From NCBI GenBank assembly GCA_964496595.1, contig CAZCAI010000170.1:1-9300 (forward strand): a stretch of 9,300 nt of DNA, written 5' to 3'. The stretch is from JAAAOZ01 sp964496595. Its GTDB lineage: Bacteria; Chloroflexota; Anaerolineae; B4-G1; SLSP01. The notes beneath the pieces were generated by a model. It did not search any database. It saw only the letters and a program-made list of their open reading frames with translations, and was not told the DNA's origin. Within the stretch, counting starts at the first letter, position 1. The number at the start of each line of letters is the position of its first letter. The translations under genes were made by a program, and so were the position numbers. Positions 1-5,935 of this stretch are shown here, piece after piece.

Positions 1-12
1 GGGGGGATGATC

Positions 13-57
13 CTGGTAATTCTTACAGTAGACAACCTTCCTTGTTTTTGGTAAACT
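13..57 (+). promoter_or_regulatory. Class A promoter upstream of response regulator 1
   Basis: The -35 box TAGACA (29-34) and -10 box TAAACT (52-57) are separated by exactly 17 bp. The block TTACAGTAGACA (23-34) recurs with the same spacing at 4514 and 8103. Just upstream, CTGGTAA-N3-TTACAG (13-28) is an imperfect inverted repeat that is perfect in the 8093 copy and may be a regulator-binding site. A TATAAT hexamer (57-62) overlaps the end of the -10 but lacks a well-placed -35. The predicted transcript has a short leader of about 30 nt before the gene at 96. Confidence 0.7.
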
Positions 58-95
58 ATAATTGTTGTAAAAATCGATTGAGCAAGGGAGGGTAA

Positions 96-752
96 ATGAC
101 GATTCAAGTGGTGTTGGCCGATGACCATCCGCCGACGCGCCAGGGGATTCGCGCGGCGCTGGAGGGAGCGCCGGATATCGACGTGGTGGGAGAAGCTGGT
201 GATGGCGCAGCGGCGAAGAAGCTCGTCGCCGAGCTGCGCCCTGATATTCTGTTGCTGGATTTGATCATGCCCGGCCCCAAGCCTGCTGATATCGAGCGCT
301 GGGTGCGTCACAACCACCCAGAGACCATCACGTTGATCCTGACCGCCCACGACCGGGATGCTTTGCTGGCGGAGATGGAGGCGGCGGGCGCGGCGGGCTT
401 CCTCACCAAGGACGAGGACACGCCCGCTTTGGTGGCGGCGATCCGACGGGCGGCGCAGGGCGAGGTGCTCTACACCCCGGAGCAGGTGGAGCGCGTCCAG
501 CGCTGGCGGGAGGAAGTAGGTCAGCGCTGGGAGAGCCTGACCGAGCGCGAGCGGGAGGTGCTGCAAGGGCTGGTGGAAGGGCAGAGCAACTCAGCCATTG
601 CTGAGACGTTATCTGTCACGAAGAAGACCGTGGAGTATCATGTGACGAACATCTTGCACAAACTGGGCGTGGCGTCCCGATTGGAGGCCGCAGCGTGGGT
701 TCATGATCATATTCCCGCTGATCTGTGGGATGACGAGGCCCAAGCGACCTAG
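96..752 (+). CDS. NarL/FixJ-type two-component response regulator
   Basis: This 218-residue cytoplasmic transcription regulator has a receiver domain (about 3-120) and a LuxR-type helix-turn-helix (about 148-208). The receiver has the acidic pair D9/D10, the likely phospho-acceptor D55 in a LLLDLIMPG context, the switch residue T83 and the conserved K105. The DNA-binding part starts at ESLTEREREVL and carries the KKTVEYHVTNILHKLG helix. The ATG at 96 is preceded by GGGAGG (86-91) and gives the family's usual length and N-terminus. No kinase lies beside it. Its closest kinase in view is at 4737, in an operon under the same promoter class, so cross-talk or an upstream kinase outside the window is possible. 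The last 12 residues extend past the usual HTH end, and their codons form the left arm of a palindrome. Function is certain at family level; the target genes are inferred, with the adjacent secreted-protein operon the obvious candidate. Confidence 0.95.
   Translation: MTIQVVLADDHPPTRQGIRAALEGAPDIDVVGEAGDGAAAKKLVAELRPDILLLDLIMPGPKPADIERWVRHNHPETITLILTAHDRDALLAEMEAAGAAGFLTKDEDTPALVAAIRRAAQGEVLYTPEQVERVQRWREEVGQRWESLTEREREVLQGLVEGQSNSAIAETLSVTKKTVEYHVTNILHKLGVASRLEAAAWVHDHIPADLWDDEAQAT
502..563 (+). repeat. 62-bp repeat, copy 1 (linker/HTH start of regulator 1)
   Basis: These 62 bases match 2709-2770 with 3 mismatches by direct comparison. The repeat covers the interdomain linker and the first HTH helix (VGQRWESLTEREREVL). 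Identity falls sharply immediately after it. Confidence 0.85.
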
Positions 753-791
753 GGAAATCCCTAGGTCGCAAACCAGGGTTTTCCCTAGGGA
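744..791. promoter_or_regulatory. AGGG/CCCT palindrome cluster (putative operator) overlapping a stop codon
   Basis: A perfect inverted repeat with 12-bp arms and a 2-bp centre (744-769) contains the stop codon TAG of regulator 1. Within and after it, AGGG-N4-CCCT occurs at 751-762 and again at 775-786, 24 bp apart, and TCCCTAGGGA (782-791) overlaps the -35 box of the next promoter. No T-run follows, so an intrinsic terminator is unlikely. A multi-site operator for the class B promoter fits better. The RNA hairpin could still affect the 3' end of the regulator transcript. Confidence 0.6.
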
Positions 792-827
792 CAAACCTCT
801 GAGCGTATGTTATATTAAGCTTGTCGT
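788..827 (+). promoter_or_regulatory. Class B promoter driving the double-psi barrel/lipoprotein operon
   Basis: The -35-like GGGACA (788-793) and TATATT (811-816) are 17 bp apart. The 38-bp core 790-827 matches 2994-3031 at 33 positions, with the TATATTAAGCTTGTCGT part identical. GACAAACCT (790-798) and AAGCTTGTC (817-825) form an imperfect inverted repeat (7 of 9 pairs) around the promoter, a plausible site for a dimeric LuxR-type regulator. Transcription should start near 823, leaving a leader of about 37 nt. Confidence 0.65.
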
Positions 828-859
828 TGGGTAATCTAACTAACAAAGGAGGTTTGAAA

Positions 860-1981
860 ATGCGCAAGTTGAAGTTCATTTCAGTGTTCGTGTTGCTGGC
901 GCTGCCGTTGAGGATTGGTCTGGGTATGCTGTCAACAGCGCAAGAAATTGACACTATCAATGAATTATCTCGTATTCTCAACAGACAGGACTTGAAAGCT
1001 CAGGATGAGACTACTTTCCTCGAAGGGTATGTTGTGAACATCGAAGATAACAGATTGACGATAGAGAACGAAAAGCAGCCAACTACGTTAATCATTACAG
1101 GTAAGACACGTCTCTGGAAGGGAGGAGTAACCTCGGTTGAGCGAGTTGAATCGGGTGACTACATTTATGCTCGCGGCATCTCAAGAACGGGAGAGGAAAT
1201 CACGGCTACGAAAATCTGGGTTAATATTGCCAACTTCTATGGGACAATTGATGACATAAGGGCCGATGGTTTCACTCTTCGCACTGGTGCGGAGGACCTC
1301 CTGTTGATCCATATCGACGCGGATACACTCTTAAATGGAAACCCTGGCGTTGACCTTAAGTCGCTTGACTCTCAGCAGGGTCAGTTTATGCAGGCTGTTG
1401 GCCTCTACCAAGAAGATGGCAGTCTCCACGCCACTCGTCTGTGGAGCAGTTCATCTAGGAGAATGGATGTTGCTGAAGCTCCTACTCCATTCGATAGAAA
1501 CACGCTAGTTCGGTCTACAGAGGGAGAAAATTTATGCTCACAAAGCAATCGCTCTGATTATGGTGTACAAAGCGGTGTGTACGTGGGTACAGCCTCTTGG
1601 TTCTGCTGTGGGAGCGGTTATGGCCCCTGTGAAAGCACAGGTGGTGGCTCTTGTGGTGATTGTGAGAGCAGCCAGTACCATGCAGCTTGGCCTAAGTTGT
1701 ATAGATCAGGCTATTCAGACTGCGACTACTCGGGCTGCGGTATGTCCCTACCTTGGAAAACTTGTGGCAGCGGGCTTCGGGTGAGGAGCAAGTGCAACTA
1801 CCAGAGCGTGTGGACCACCGTTAAAGATTGCGGGCCTGCTCAGAAATACTACTGCGACATGAATGTAGCATGCGGATCCTGTGGTTCGCTCTGCTCGGCA
1901 TTGGTTGACCTTACGCCCCGTGCATTCACCCGGATCGCAGATTTGGATCTGGGCAGGATCCCTGTTGAGGTTCATCCATGA
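860..1981 (+). CDS. Secreted Cys-rich protein with DUF5666-like repeats and RlpA-like double-psi beta-barrel
   Basis: The ATG at 860 follows AAAGGAGG (845-852) and opens a signal peptide (MRKLKFISVFVLLALPL...), so this start is better than the in-frame TTG at 821. The product is 373 residues. Residues about 55-200 hold two beta-rich repeats of the form G-x-V-x-x-I...GD-x-x-x-x-x-G...A-T-K-I-W, resembling DUF5666/OB-like domains. The C-terminus (about 240-373) resembles a double-psi beta-barrel of the RlpA/expansin type: GTASW at 243, KDCGP with Asp323 where RlpA has DRGP, and a DLTPRAFTRIADLDLG tail from Asp350 like the usual DLSPxAF. Fifteen cysteines crowd residues about 225-350, which is unusual for RlpA and suggests disulphides outside the cell. 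Whether it cleaves or binds peptidoglycan is unknown. It overlaps a possible upstream ATG of the lipoprotein by 4 bp, so the two are probably co-transcribed. Confidence 0.85.
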   Translation: MRKLKFISVFVLLALPLRIGLGMLSTAQEIDTINELSRILNRQDLKAQDETTFLEGYVVNIEDNRLTIENEKQPTTLIITGKTRLWKGGVTSVERVESGDYIYARGISRTGEEITATKIWVNIANFYGTIDDIRADGFTLRTGAEDLLLIHIDADTLLNGNPGVDLKSLDSQQGQFMQAVGLYQEDGSLHATRLWSSSSRRMDVAEAPTPFDRNTLVRSTEGENLCSQSNRSDYGVQSGVYVGTASWFCCGSGYGPCESTGGGSCGDCESSQYHAAWPKLYRSGYSDCDYSGCGMSLPWKTCGSGLRVRSKCNYQSVWTTVKDCGPAQKYYCDMNVACGSCGSLCSALVDLTPRAFTRIADLDLGRIPVEVHP

Positions 1982-2010
1982 ATATTGTTTCGATTGGAAA
2001 GGAGCACTTG

Positions 2011-2679
2011 ATGTTATCCAAATCAATCACAGTCTGGTCAATTTTACTCACTGTAGCAGTATTAAGTGCCTGTACAGTAAAATCAAATTCCGCTGGCTTT
2101 GAGGATTCAGTATCCTCACCCCTTACTCAAACAGAGGCCTCTCCGACAGTGGCGCCAGCTACGCCAACCGCCGCCAGTATTATAGCTCAAGGGGAAGATG
2201 TGTCATTTGAGATGTGCGGATCTGGGCCTTCGTGGGTGCGCCCTTCTGAGGAAGAACAAACTTCAATATGGGAGTCAAGTCGATATGCGGGCGCCGACGA
2301 GGAAATCCTGAAATATCCATGGGCACACGATTTTTTGGTGACTTATGGCAGCGCCAGCATACAGCAGGATCTCATCGATCTCGGTGGGCTGTGGTCGCTG
2401 CCGGAGGGTGTGAGGGCGGGGTGTATAGAGCCAGAGCGGCATCAGGCTTTGATCAACTGGGAGGAAGTGGAGTTGTGGATCTTGCTCCACCGAGTTAAGA
2501 AAGTGAGGCGAATTGATACCTCCTATGCCATCGTTGTAGAGCCTGCGGAGGCGGGCGCCCAATTCGTTCGGCTCCCCAGACCGGATCAGATTCCACTCTC
2601 ATTTATCTTCGTCACCGAAGAAGGAGAGGTGGTGGATAAGATTGTTGAGGAGGATTACCGTTACTGGCCTGGAAGGTAG
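2011..2679 (+). CDS. Lipoprotein of unknown function
   Basis: The 222-residue product begins with a lipoprotein signal: MLSKSITVWSILLTVAVLSAC with a VLSAC lipobox, Cys21 and a following Thr, predicting anchoring on the outer face of the membrane. AAAGGAG (1998-2004) sits 6 nt before this ATG. The in-frame ATG at 1978 overlaps the previous stop (ATGA) but lacks a good ribosome site and would put 11 extra residues before the signal. Residues about 22-60 are a low-complexity S/T/A/P-rich linker. The rest is an acidic, Trp-rich domain (about 65-222) with two cysteines and no motif I recognise. It follows the double-psi barrel gene directly and shares its promoter, so the two products may act together at the cell surface. 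That role is inferred from context only. Confidence 0.85.
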   Translation: MLSKSITVWSILLTVAVLSACTVKSNSAGFEDSVSSPLTQTEASPTVAPATPTAASIIAQGEDVSFEMCGSGPSWVRPSEEEQTSIWESSRYAGADEEILKYPWAHDFLVTYGSASIQQDLIDLGGLWSLPEGVRAGCIEPERHQALINWEEVELWILLHRVKKVRRIDTSYAIVVEPAEAGAQFVRLPRPDQIPLSFIFVTEEGEVVDKIVEEDYRYWPGR

Positions 2680-2689
2680 ATGGTACAAT

Positions 2690-2941
2690 GTGCATAGTTG
2701 GATTCCCTGCTGGTGGGAGGATGTAGGTCAGCGCTGGGAAAGCCTGACCGAGCGCGAGCGGGAGGTGCTGTGTTTGGTGGCGGCGTTTCGAACAGACGCT
2801 GAGATTGCCACGGAGCTATGTATCAGCGAGAAGACGATCGGGCATCACGTGAGTCATATTTTGGATAAGCTGGGGATGTCCTCGCGACGGGAAGTTGCGC
2901 GCTGGGCCCTCAAGCACAAGGTATGTTCGTGGTCTGAATAG
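2690..2941 (+). CDS. LuxR-type HTH protein lacking a receiver domain (truncated response regulator)
   Basis: The reading frame encodes a clear LuxR/NarL DNA-binding domain (ESLTEREREVL..., then SEKTIGHHVSHILDKLG) but no phospho-receiver. It is open from 2642. No ATG is available, so I chose GTG 2690, giving about 83 residues; TTG 2642, overlapping the lipoprotein by 38 bp, is the alternative, and neither has a strong ribosome site. The first 62 homologous bases (2709-2770) are almost identical to 502-563 in regulator 1. The remainder is only about one-third identical at protein level, yet keeps the HTH core without stops. It looks like the 3' half of a regulator gene left behind by duplication. 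It could be a functional stand-alone DNA-binding protein, an antagonist of the full regulators, or a decaying remnant. The intact HTH argues that it was under selection at least until recently. Confidence 0.6.
   Translation: MHSWIPCWWEDVGQRWESLTEREREVLCLVAAFRTDAEIATELCISEKTIGHHVSHILDKLGMSSRREVARWALKHKVCSWSE
2709..2770 (+). repeat. 62-bp repeat, copy 2
   Basis: This is the partner of 502-563, with 3 mismatches in 62. It marks the 5' boundary of detectable homology between the truncated HTH gene and regulator 1. Confidence 0.85.
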
Positions 2942-2953
2942 TAACGAGAGCGA

Positions 2954-3031
2954 CTCCCGGTCTATAGGCGAAAAATAGGGAGGTTCTCCCGATGACAAAC
3001 CGCCGGGCGTTTGGTATATTAAGCTTGTCGT
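2954..3031 (+). promoter_or_regulatory. Class B promoter and operator upstream of the protease operon
   Basis: ATGACA (2992-2997) and TATATT (3015-3020) are 17 bp apart, and 2994-3031 matches 790-827 at 33 of 38 positions. GACAAACCG (2994-3002) and AAGCTTGTC (3021-3029) again form an inverted repeat around the promoter. Immediately upstream, GGGAG-GTT-CTCCC (2978-2990) is a short palindrome, with a further CTCCC at 2954-2958. This parallels the AGGG/CCCT cluster before the first class B promoter. Confidence 0.65.
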
Positions 3032-3093
3032 CAGGGGCTACCCCATCGAATTCGTGTGCAATGAGCAAGAATTTGGTGGAAAGGGGCCTTTTT

Positions 3094-3138
3094 ATGATAA
3101 TGTGCCATTTCGTATTAGTAAGTTCGGTAGGATTGTGA
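3094..3138 (+). CDS. Possible 14-residue leader peptide
   Basis: A short frame (MIMCHFVLVSSVGL) starts 7 nt after GGAAAGGGG and ends 18 nt before the protease start. It lies in the roughly 130-nt leader downstream of the class B promoter. The ribosome-site spacing is good, but an ORF this short arises easily by chance, and no attenuator structure is obvious beyond the weak AAAGG/CCTTT pairing at 3080-3091. The rest of the leader shows nothing I can name. Confidence 0.15.
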   Translation: MIMCHFVLVSSVGL

Positions 3139-3156
3139 TTAGGGGAGGTAAATAGC

Positions 3157-3723
3157 ATGAAATCAGAATGTCTGAAGAGGATTGGCTTTGCTTCAATTGC
3201 ACTTCTCACTTTTTTAGGTGTGACAGTTGCAGTTTATGCAGCAGATCCGTACTGGATGGGCCTCTTGTGGCCTCAGGGTAAAGCTGACTATCAAATCGCT
3301 GAATGGACTATGCCGTCAGGATTCTCTGACGATATAATGTGGGGGGCAGACAAGTGGGGTGAACCCTCCTCCTTCTATTTAGCGAGGGTGCCTGTAGAGC
3401 CGCCACCGGGGGAGGGTGGGCGTGTGGGTTTTGGTGACCCTCCTCATTGGGCTGTTGCTTATACCTATCACGCTTACTCTGGAAGCGATTTCTCAGAGTT
3501 TTCTATAATATTCGATGAGGATCTTCCTCAAGGTTGGACGGATGAACCATGTTGGAAATATTGGATATCCGAATATCGGATCGCTTCGGTTGCCCTGCAT
3601 GAATTCGGGCATGTGGTGGATTTTAAGACCGTTTCAGGTAGTGATACAGTTCTGTACTCATCGTATAGATGCTATAGTGGTCTCTATCCACGTGATGAAA
3701 TTGCGATTGATGATCTTTATTAG
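3157..3723 (+). CDS. Secreted metzincin-like zinc metalloprotease, divergent active site
   Basis: The 188-residue product has an N-terminal signal peptide (about 1-29, with a likely cut near VYA-A) and a C-terminal metalloprotease signature: VALHEFGH with zinc ligands H148 and H152 and catalytic E149. The segment before and after (GWTDEP..., then a tail ending DEIAIDDLY) follows the matrixin-like pattern, in which an Asp-rich helix ending in LY closes the domain, so the protein seems complete and ends where that domain usually ends. Two features are off. The extended HExxHxxGxxH motif has D155 in place of Gly and T158 in place of the third His, and the usual Met-turn (V-M-Y) reads V-L-Y at L166. 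It may use another ligand or be a weak or inactive protease. AGGGGAGG lies 8 nt before the start. It is the first gene after the second class B promoter. Confidence 0.75.
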   Translation: MKSECLKRIGFASIALLTFLGVTVAVYAADPYWMGLLWPQGKADYQIAEWTMPSGFSDDIMWGADKWGEPSSFYLARVPVEPPPGEGGRVGFGDPPHWAVAYTYHAYSGSDFSEFSIIFDEDLPQGWTDEPCWKYWISEYRIASVALHEFGHVVDFKTVSGSDTVLYSSYRCYSGLYPRDEIAIDDLY

Positions 3724-3762
3724 ATAAGGAGATCAATCTACACTTACTTAAAGGGGGAAACA

Positions 3763-4335
3763 ATGAGAAAATTAATTATGTTTGTTTCGTTGCTTCTGAT
3801 TCTAGGGGGCGCTTTTTCGAGTGTTCTGGCAGGTGGATCACTGAAAGCATTGCCTCAAGAGGACAATTCTTTTGAGGGGATAGGAACGTACCGAAGTCAG
3901 CTACTTCAACCACTTGACCATCTTGTCAAAATGGAAGATGTTGTCATCGCCGTTGTTGAGCCGATTCGAAGAAAAGACGCAGTGGCTCTCTCAAGTCAGG
4001 ATTTGACAGCTATGAAGAGATCGGAGGAATGGCAATTGTCTAACAAAAACTTGGGATATCCTTTTACACCTGTGGAAGTGGAAATTGAAGAGTCCTTAAA
4101 GGGAAATCTGAAGGAGCTGCTTATTATCTGGGAAGAGAGGGGAAATGTGGGTAACGTTAGGGCGGATTCAGATGCTCCTTACCTATCGGTTGGCGTGAGA
4201 GGTCTTTTGCTAGCCGGCAGGCACGAAAATGGCATGCTAGAGCCGCTTATTTTTGCCCCTATCGACGATGATGGTTATATGGAAGTTCTTGATATGAGTT
4301 TAGCTGAGTTTGAGATGATTTTAGCTAACAAGTGA
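3763..4335 (+). CDS. Secreted protein of unknown function
   Basis: The 190-residue protein starts with a typical signal peptide (MRKLIMFVSLLLILGGAFSSVLA, with likely cleavage before GGS). AAAGGGGG lies 5 nt before the ATG. The mature part has no cysteines, and its predicted strands and helices (KMEDVVIAVVEPI..., PVEVEIEESLKGN, GLLLAGRHENGMLEPLIFAP) suggest a compact mixed alpha/beta domain. I do not recognise the family. It starts 39 bp after the protease stop with no terminator between, so it is probably co-transcribed with the protease; a partner, inhibitor or substrate role is speculation. Its base composition is AT-richer than that of the regulators. A strong terminator lies 118 bp downstream. 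Confidence 0.8.
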   Translation: MRKLIMFVSLLLILGGAFSSVLAGGSLKALPQEDNSFEGIGTYRSQLLQPLDHLVKMEDVVIAVVEPIRRKDAVALSSQDLTAMKRSEEWQLSNKNLGYPFTPVEVEIEESLKGNLKELLIIWEERGNVGNVRADSDAPYLSVGVRGLLLAGRHENGMLEPLIFAPIDDDGYMEVLDMSLAEFEMILANK

Positions 4336-4452
4336 TTCGCGGCATACCAGAATGATTTCCTTGCGACTCACCGTATGGGGTTGACTATCATCCTGAACGG
4401 GATGCGCCTGCTGCGGCATCGGCAGACGCGCTCCCGCCAAAGCCCAAACCCT

Positions 4453-4492
4453 CCGCCGCCGAGCAAGTTACGCTCGGCGGCGGTTCTTTTTT
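4453..4492 (+). terminator. Rho-independent terminator closing module 1
   Basis: A perfect 12-bp GC-rich stem (4453-4464 with 4472-4483) encloses the 7-nt loop AAGTTAC and is followed by TTCTTTTTT. The loop and upper stem (GAGCAAG-Y-TACGCTC) are shared with the terminator at 9112, pointing to a common origin. The 117 bp before it holds no gene; a frame running from 4375 through this terminator and the next promoter is not credible. Confidence 0.9.
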
Positions 4493-4503
4493 GCGGGGTG
4501 ATC

Positions 4504-4548
4504 CTGGCAATTCTTACAGTAGACAACTCGTTTTGTTTTTGGTACACT
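4504..4548 (+). promoter_or_regulatory. Class A promoter for the kinase operon
   Basis: TAGACA (4520-4525) and TACACT (4543-4548) are 17 bp apart. The stretch GATCCTGG-Y-AATTCTTACAG plus the -35 (4500-4525) is the same as 9-34 except for one base, and TTGTTTTTGGTA around the spacer end is shared as well. The inverted repeat CTGGCAA-N3-TTACAG is more degraded than in the other copies. A leader of roughly 180 nt (to 4736) follows, in which I see no gene or clear structure. Confidence 0.7.
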
Positions 4549-4736
4549 GATATTCCAGGCTCTAAAGGAATTCGCTGGGTGCAATTATATTATCCCCATC
4601 CTGAACCCAGTAACGACATGAAAAAGGTCTGCACCCCCCACAAGCACGTAAATCTTCACTACTTTTAGGGTTATATAGGGAGTTGTCCAGCGAAATCTAA
4701 AAGACCCATATTCCAGTTGATAATCTATGACCCAGG

Positions 4737-5888
4737 ATGGCGTTCACTGACTTAACTATGCACTTTATCGATCTACGTTGGATACTTTCAGGTTTCTTTA
4801 TCGTGACCGGCGTTGTCGCCGCCCTGGTCGTCTGGCTCGACCGGCGCCGCCGGCGGCAGCAGGAAGCCGCGCTCTTCGACCCCGAAAACGCGGGGCCGGT
4901 GTTGGAGCGTGCGCCCTTCGGCTGGCTGGTGCTGGACGATACAGCGTCCTATTGCTACGCCAACCCCTACGCCCGCTGCCTCCTCAATCTAAGCACGCCA
5001 GCCGGCTCCCTGCCGGAGGCCGATTGGATCGCCCTATTACAGAAGGATTGCTCGGCGGCAAGAGGGACTGAGTCCGCCCTCGGTCGTTATCGCAATGTCC
5101 CGTTGCCCTCGGGTAAAATCACCCGCTGGTGGGTCACCTCCTGGCGCGATTGGGATATCGCCTTCCTACTCGACATCACCGACCAGAAGCGGGCCGAAGA
5201 GGCCTCCCGCTACCTGCTCAACAGCCTCTCCCACGAGCTGCACACGCCGCTGAGCGGGGTCCTGACCCATCTGGAGATTCTGCAGCTTCCCGATATCTCC
5301 GAGGAGATTCGCCAACAGTCGCTGCGGATGCTGAAGACGGAGGCGCAGCGACTCTCGCGGCTGGTGCGACTGATGCTGGAGTTGGGCCGACTGGAGACCA
5401 GCGCCGGGTTGGAGCGGCGGCCGGTCGATCTGATGGCTGTGGCGGAGCACGCCGTGGCGCAGCTCGCCCCCCGGGCCGAGCAGCACGAGATCACCTTCTC
5501 CCTGCAAGCCAACACCCCCGTGCCGCTGGTGGTCGGAGACCGGGATCGGTTGATGCAGGTCTTTCTCAATCTGTTGGATAACGTGATCAAGTATTGTCGG
5601 CCCGGCGATGGGGCTGTGGTCTCCTTGGAGCGAATGGAGGAGAGTGTGGCCTGCACCGTCCGCGACACCGGCCCGGGCGTCCCTGCCATGCACTTGCCCC
5701 ACATCACGCGTCGATTCTATCGCGCCGCGCCGCAGAAGGTGGAGGGCAGTGGCCTGGGGCTGGCGCTGGTGGAGGAGATCCTGCGCCGCCACGGAAGCGA
5801 GCTGACCATCGAAAGCCAGGCCGAGGGCGAAGCGACGTTTACCTGCGTGCGCTTCGTCCTGCCCGTCCTGCCCGTCCTGCCAGAGTAA
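4737..5888 (+). CDS. Membrane sensor histidine kinase (PAS-HisKA-HATPase_c)
   Basis: The 383-residue kinase would autophosphorylate and pass phosphate to a response regulator, most simply the one at 7360. It has a single membrane segment (about 15-35) after a very short N-terminus, a basic stop-transfer run (DRRRRRQQ), a PAS-like region (about 50-150), and a HisKA domain with H166 in SHELHTPLSG. The ATPase domain has the N box (N282 in LLDNVIKY), the G1 box DTGPGVP (310-316) and the G2 box GSGLGLAL from 337. All catalytic motifs are intact. There is no extracellular domain, so the signal must come through PAS, the membrane or a partner protein. The start is poorly marked: AGG abuts the ATG, an in-frame TGA at 4728 rules out a longer form, and ATG 4758 is the alternative. 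The C-terminus ends in a 9-bp repeat encoding VLPVLP. The next gene starts 47 bp downstream. Confidence 0.93.
   Translation: MAFTDLTMHFIDLRWILSGFFIVTGVVAALVVWLDRRRRRQQEAALFDPENAGPVLERAPFGWLVLDDTASYCYANPYARCLLNLSTPAGSLPEADWIALLQKDCSAARGTESALGRYRNVPLPSGKITRWWVTSWRDWDIAFLLDITDQKRAEEASRYLLNSLSHELHTPLSGVLTHLEILQLPDISEEIRQQSLRMLKTEAQRLSRLVRLMLELGRLETSAGLERRPVDLMAVAEHAVAQLAPRAEQHEITFSLQANTPVPLVVGDRDRLMQVFLNLLDNVIKYCRPGDGAVVSLERMEESVACTVRDTGPGVPAMHLPHITRRFYRAAPQKVEGSGLGLALVEEILRRHGSELTIESQAEGEATFTCVRFVLPVLPVLPE
5855..5881 (+). repeat. 9-bp tandem repeat, three copies
   Basis: CGTCCTGCC is repeated three times without mismatch. It encodes V-L-P units at the very end of the kinase, after the ATPase domain. 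Copy-number change by slippage would keep the frame. Confidence 0.85.
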
Positions 5889-5935
5889 GTGTGACTTTAC
5901 CGGAGTTTTTGGCGAGATGAATTCGGAGAGAATGT

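Noticed and set aside
744..769. Perfect hairpin as an intrinsic terminator of regulator 1
   Set aside because: No T-run follows, and it overlaps the stop codon and leads straight into operator-like repeats.
821..859. TTG start extending the double-psi barrel protein by 13 residues
   Set aside because: It lies at the predicted transcription start and would place the strong ribosome site inside the gene; ATG 860 opens directly into a signal peptide.
2661..2689. TTACTG-N17-TACAAT promoter for the stand-alone HTH gene
   Set aside because: Only the -10 is good; the -35 is poor and there is no second copy or other support.
4375..4668. 97-codon open frame on the + strand
   Set aside because: It runs through a strong terminator and the class A promoter, has no ribosome site, and its translation shows no protein-like pattern.
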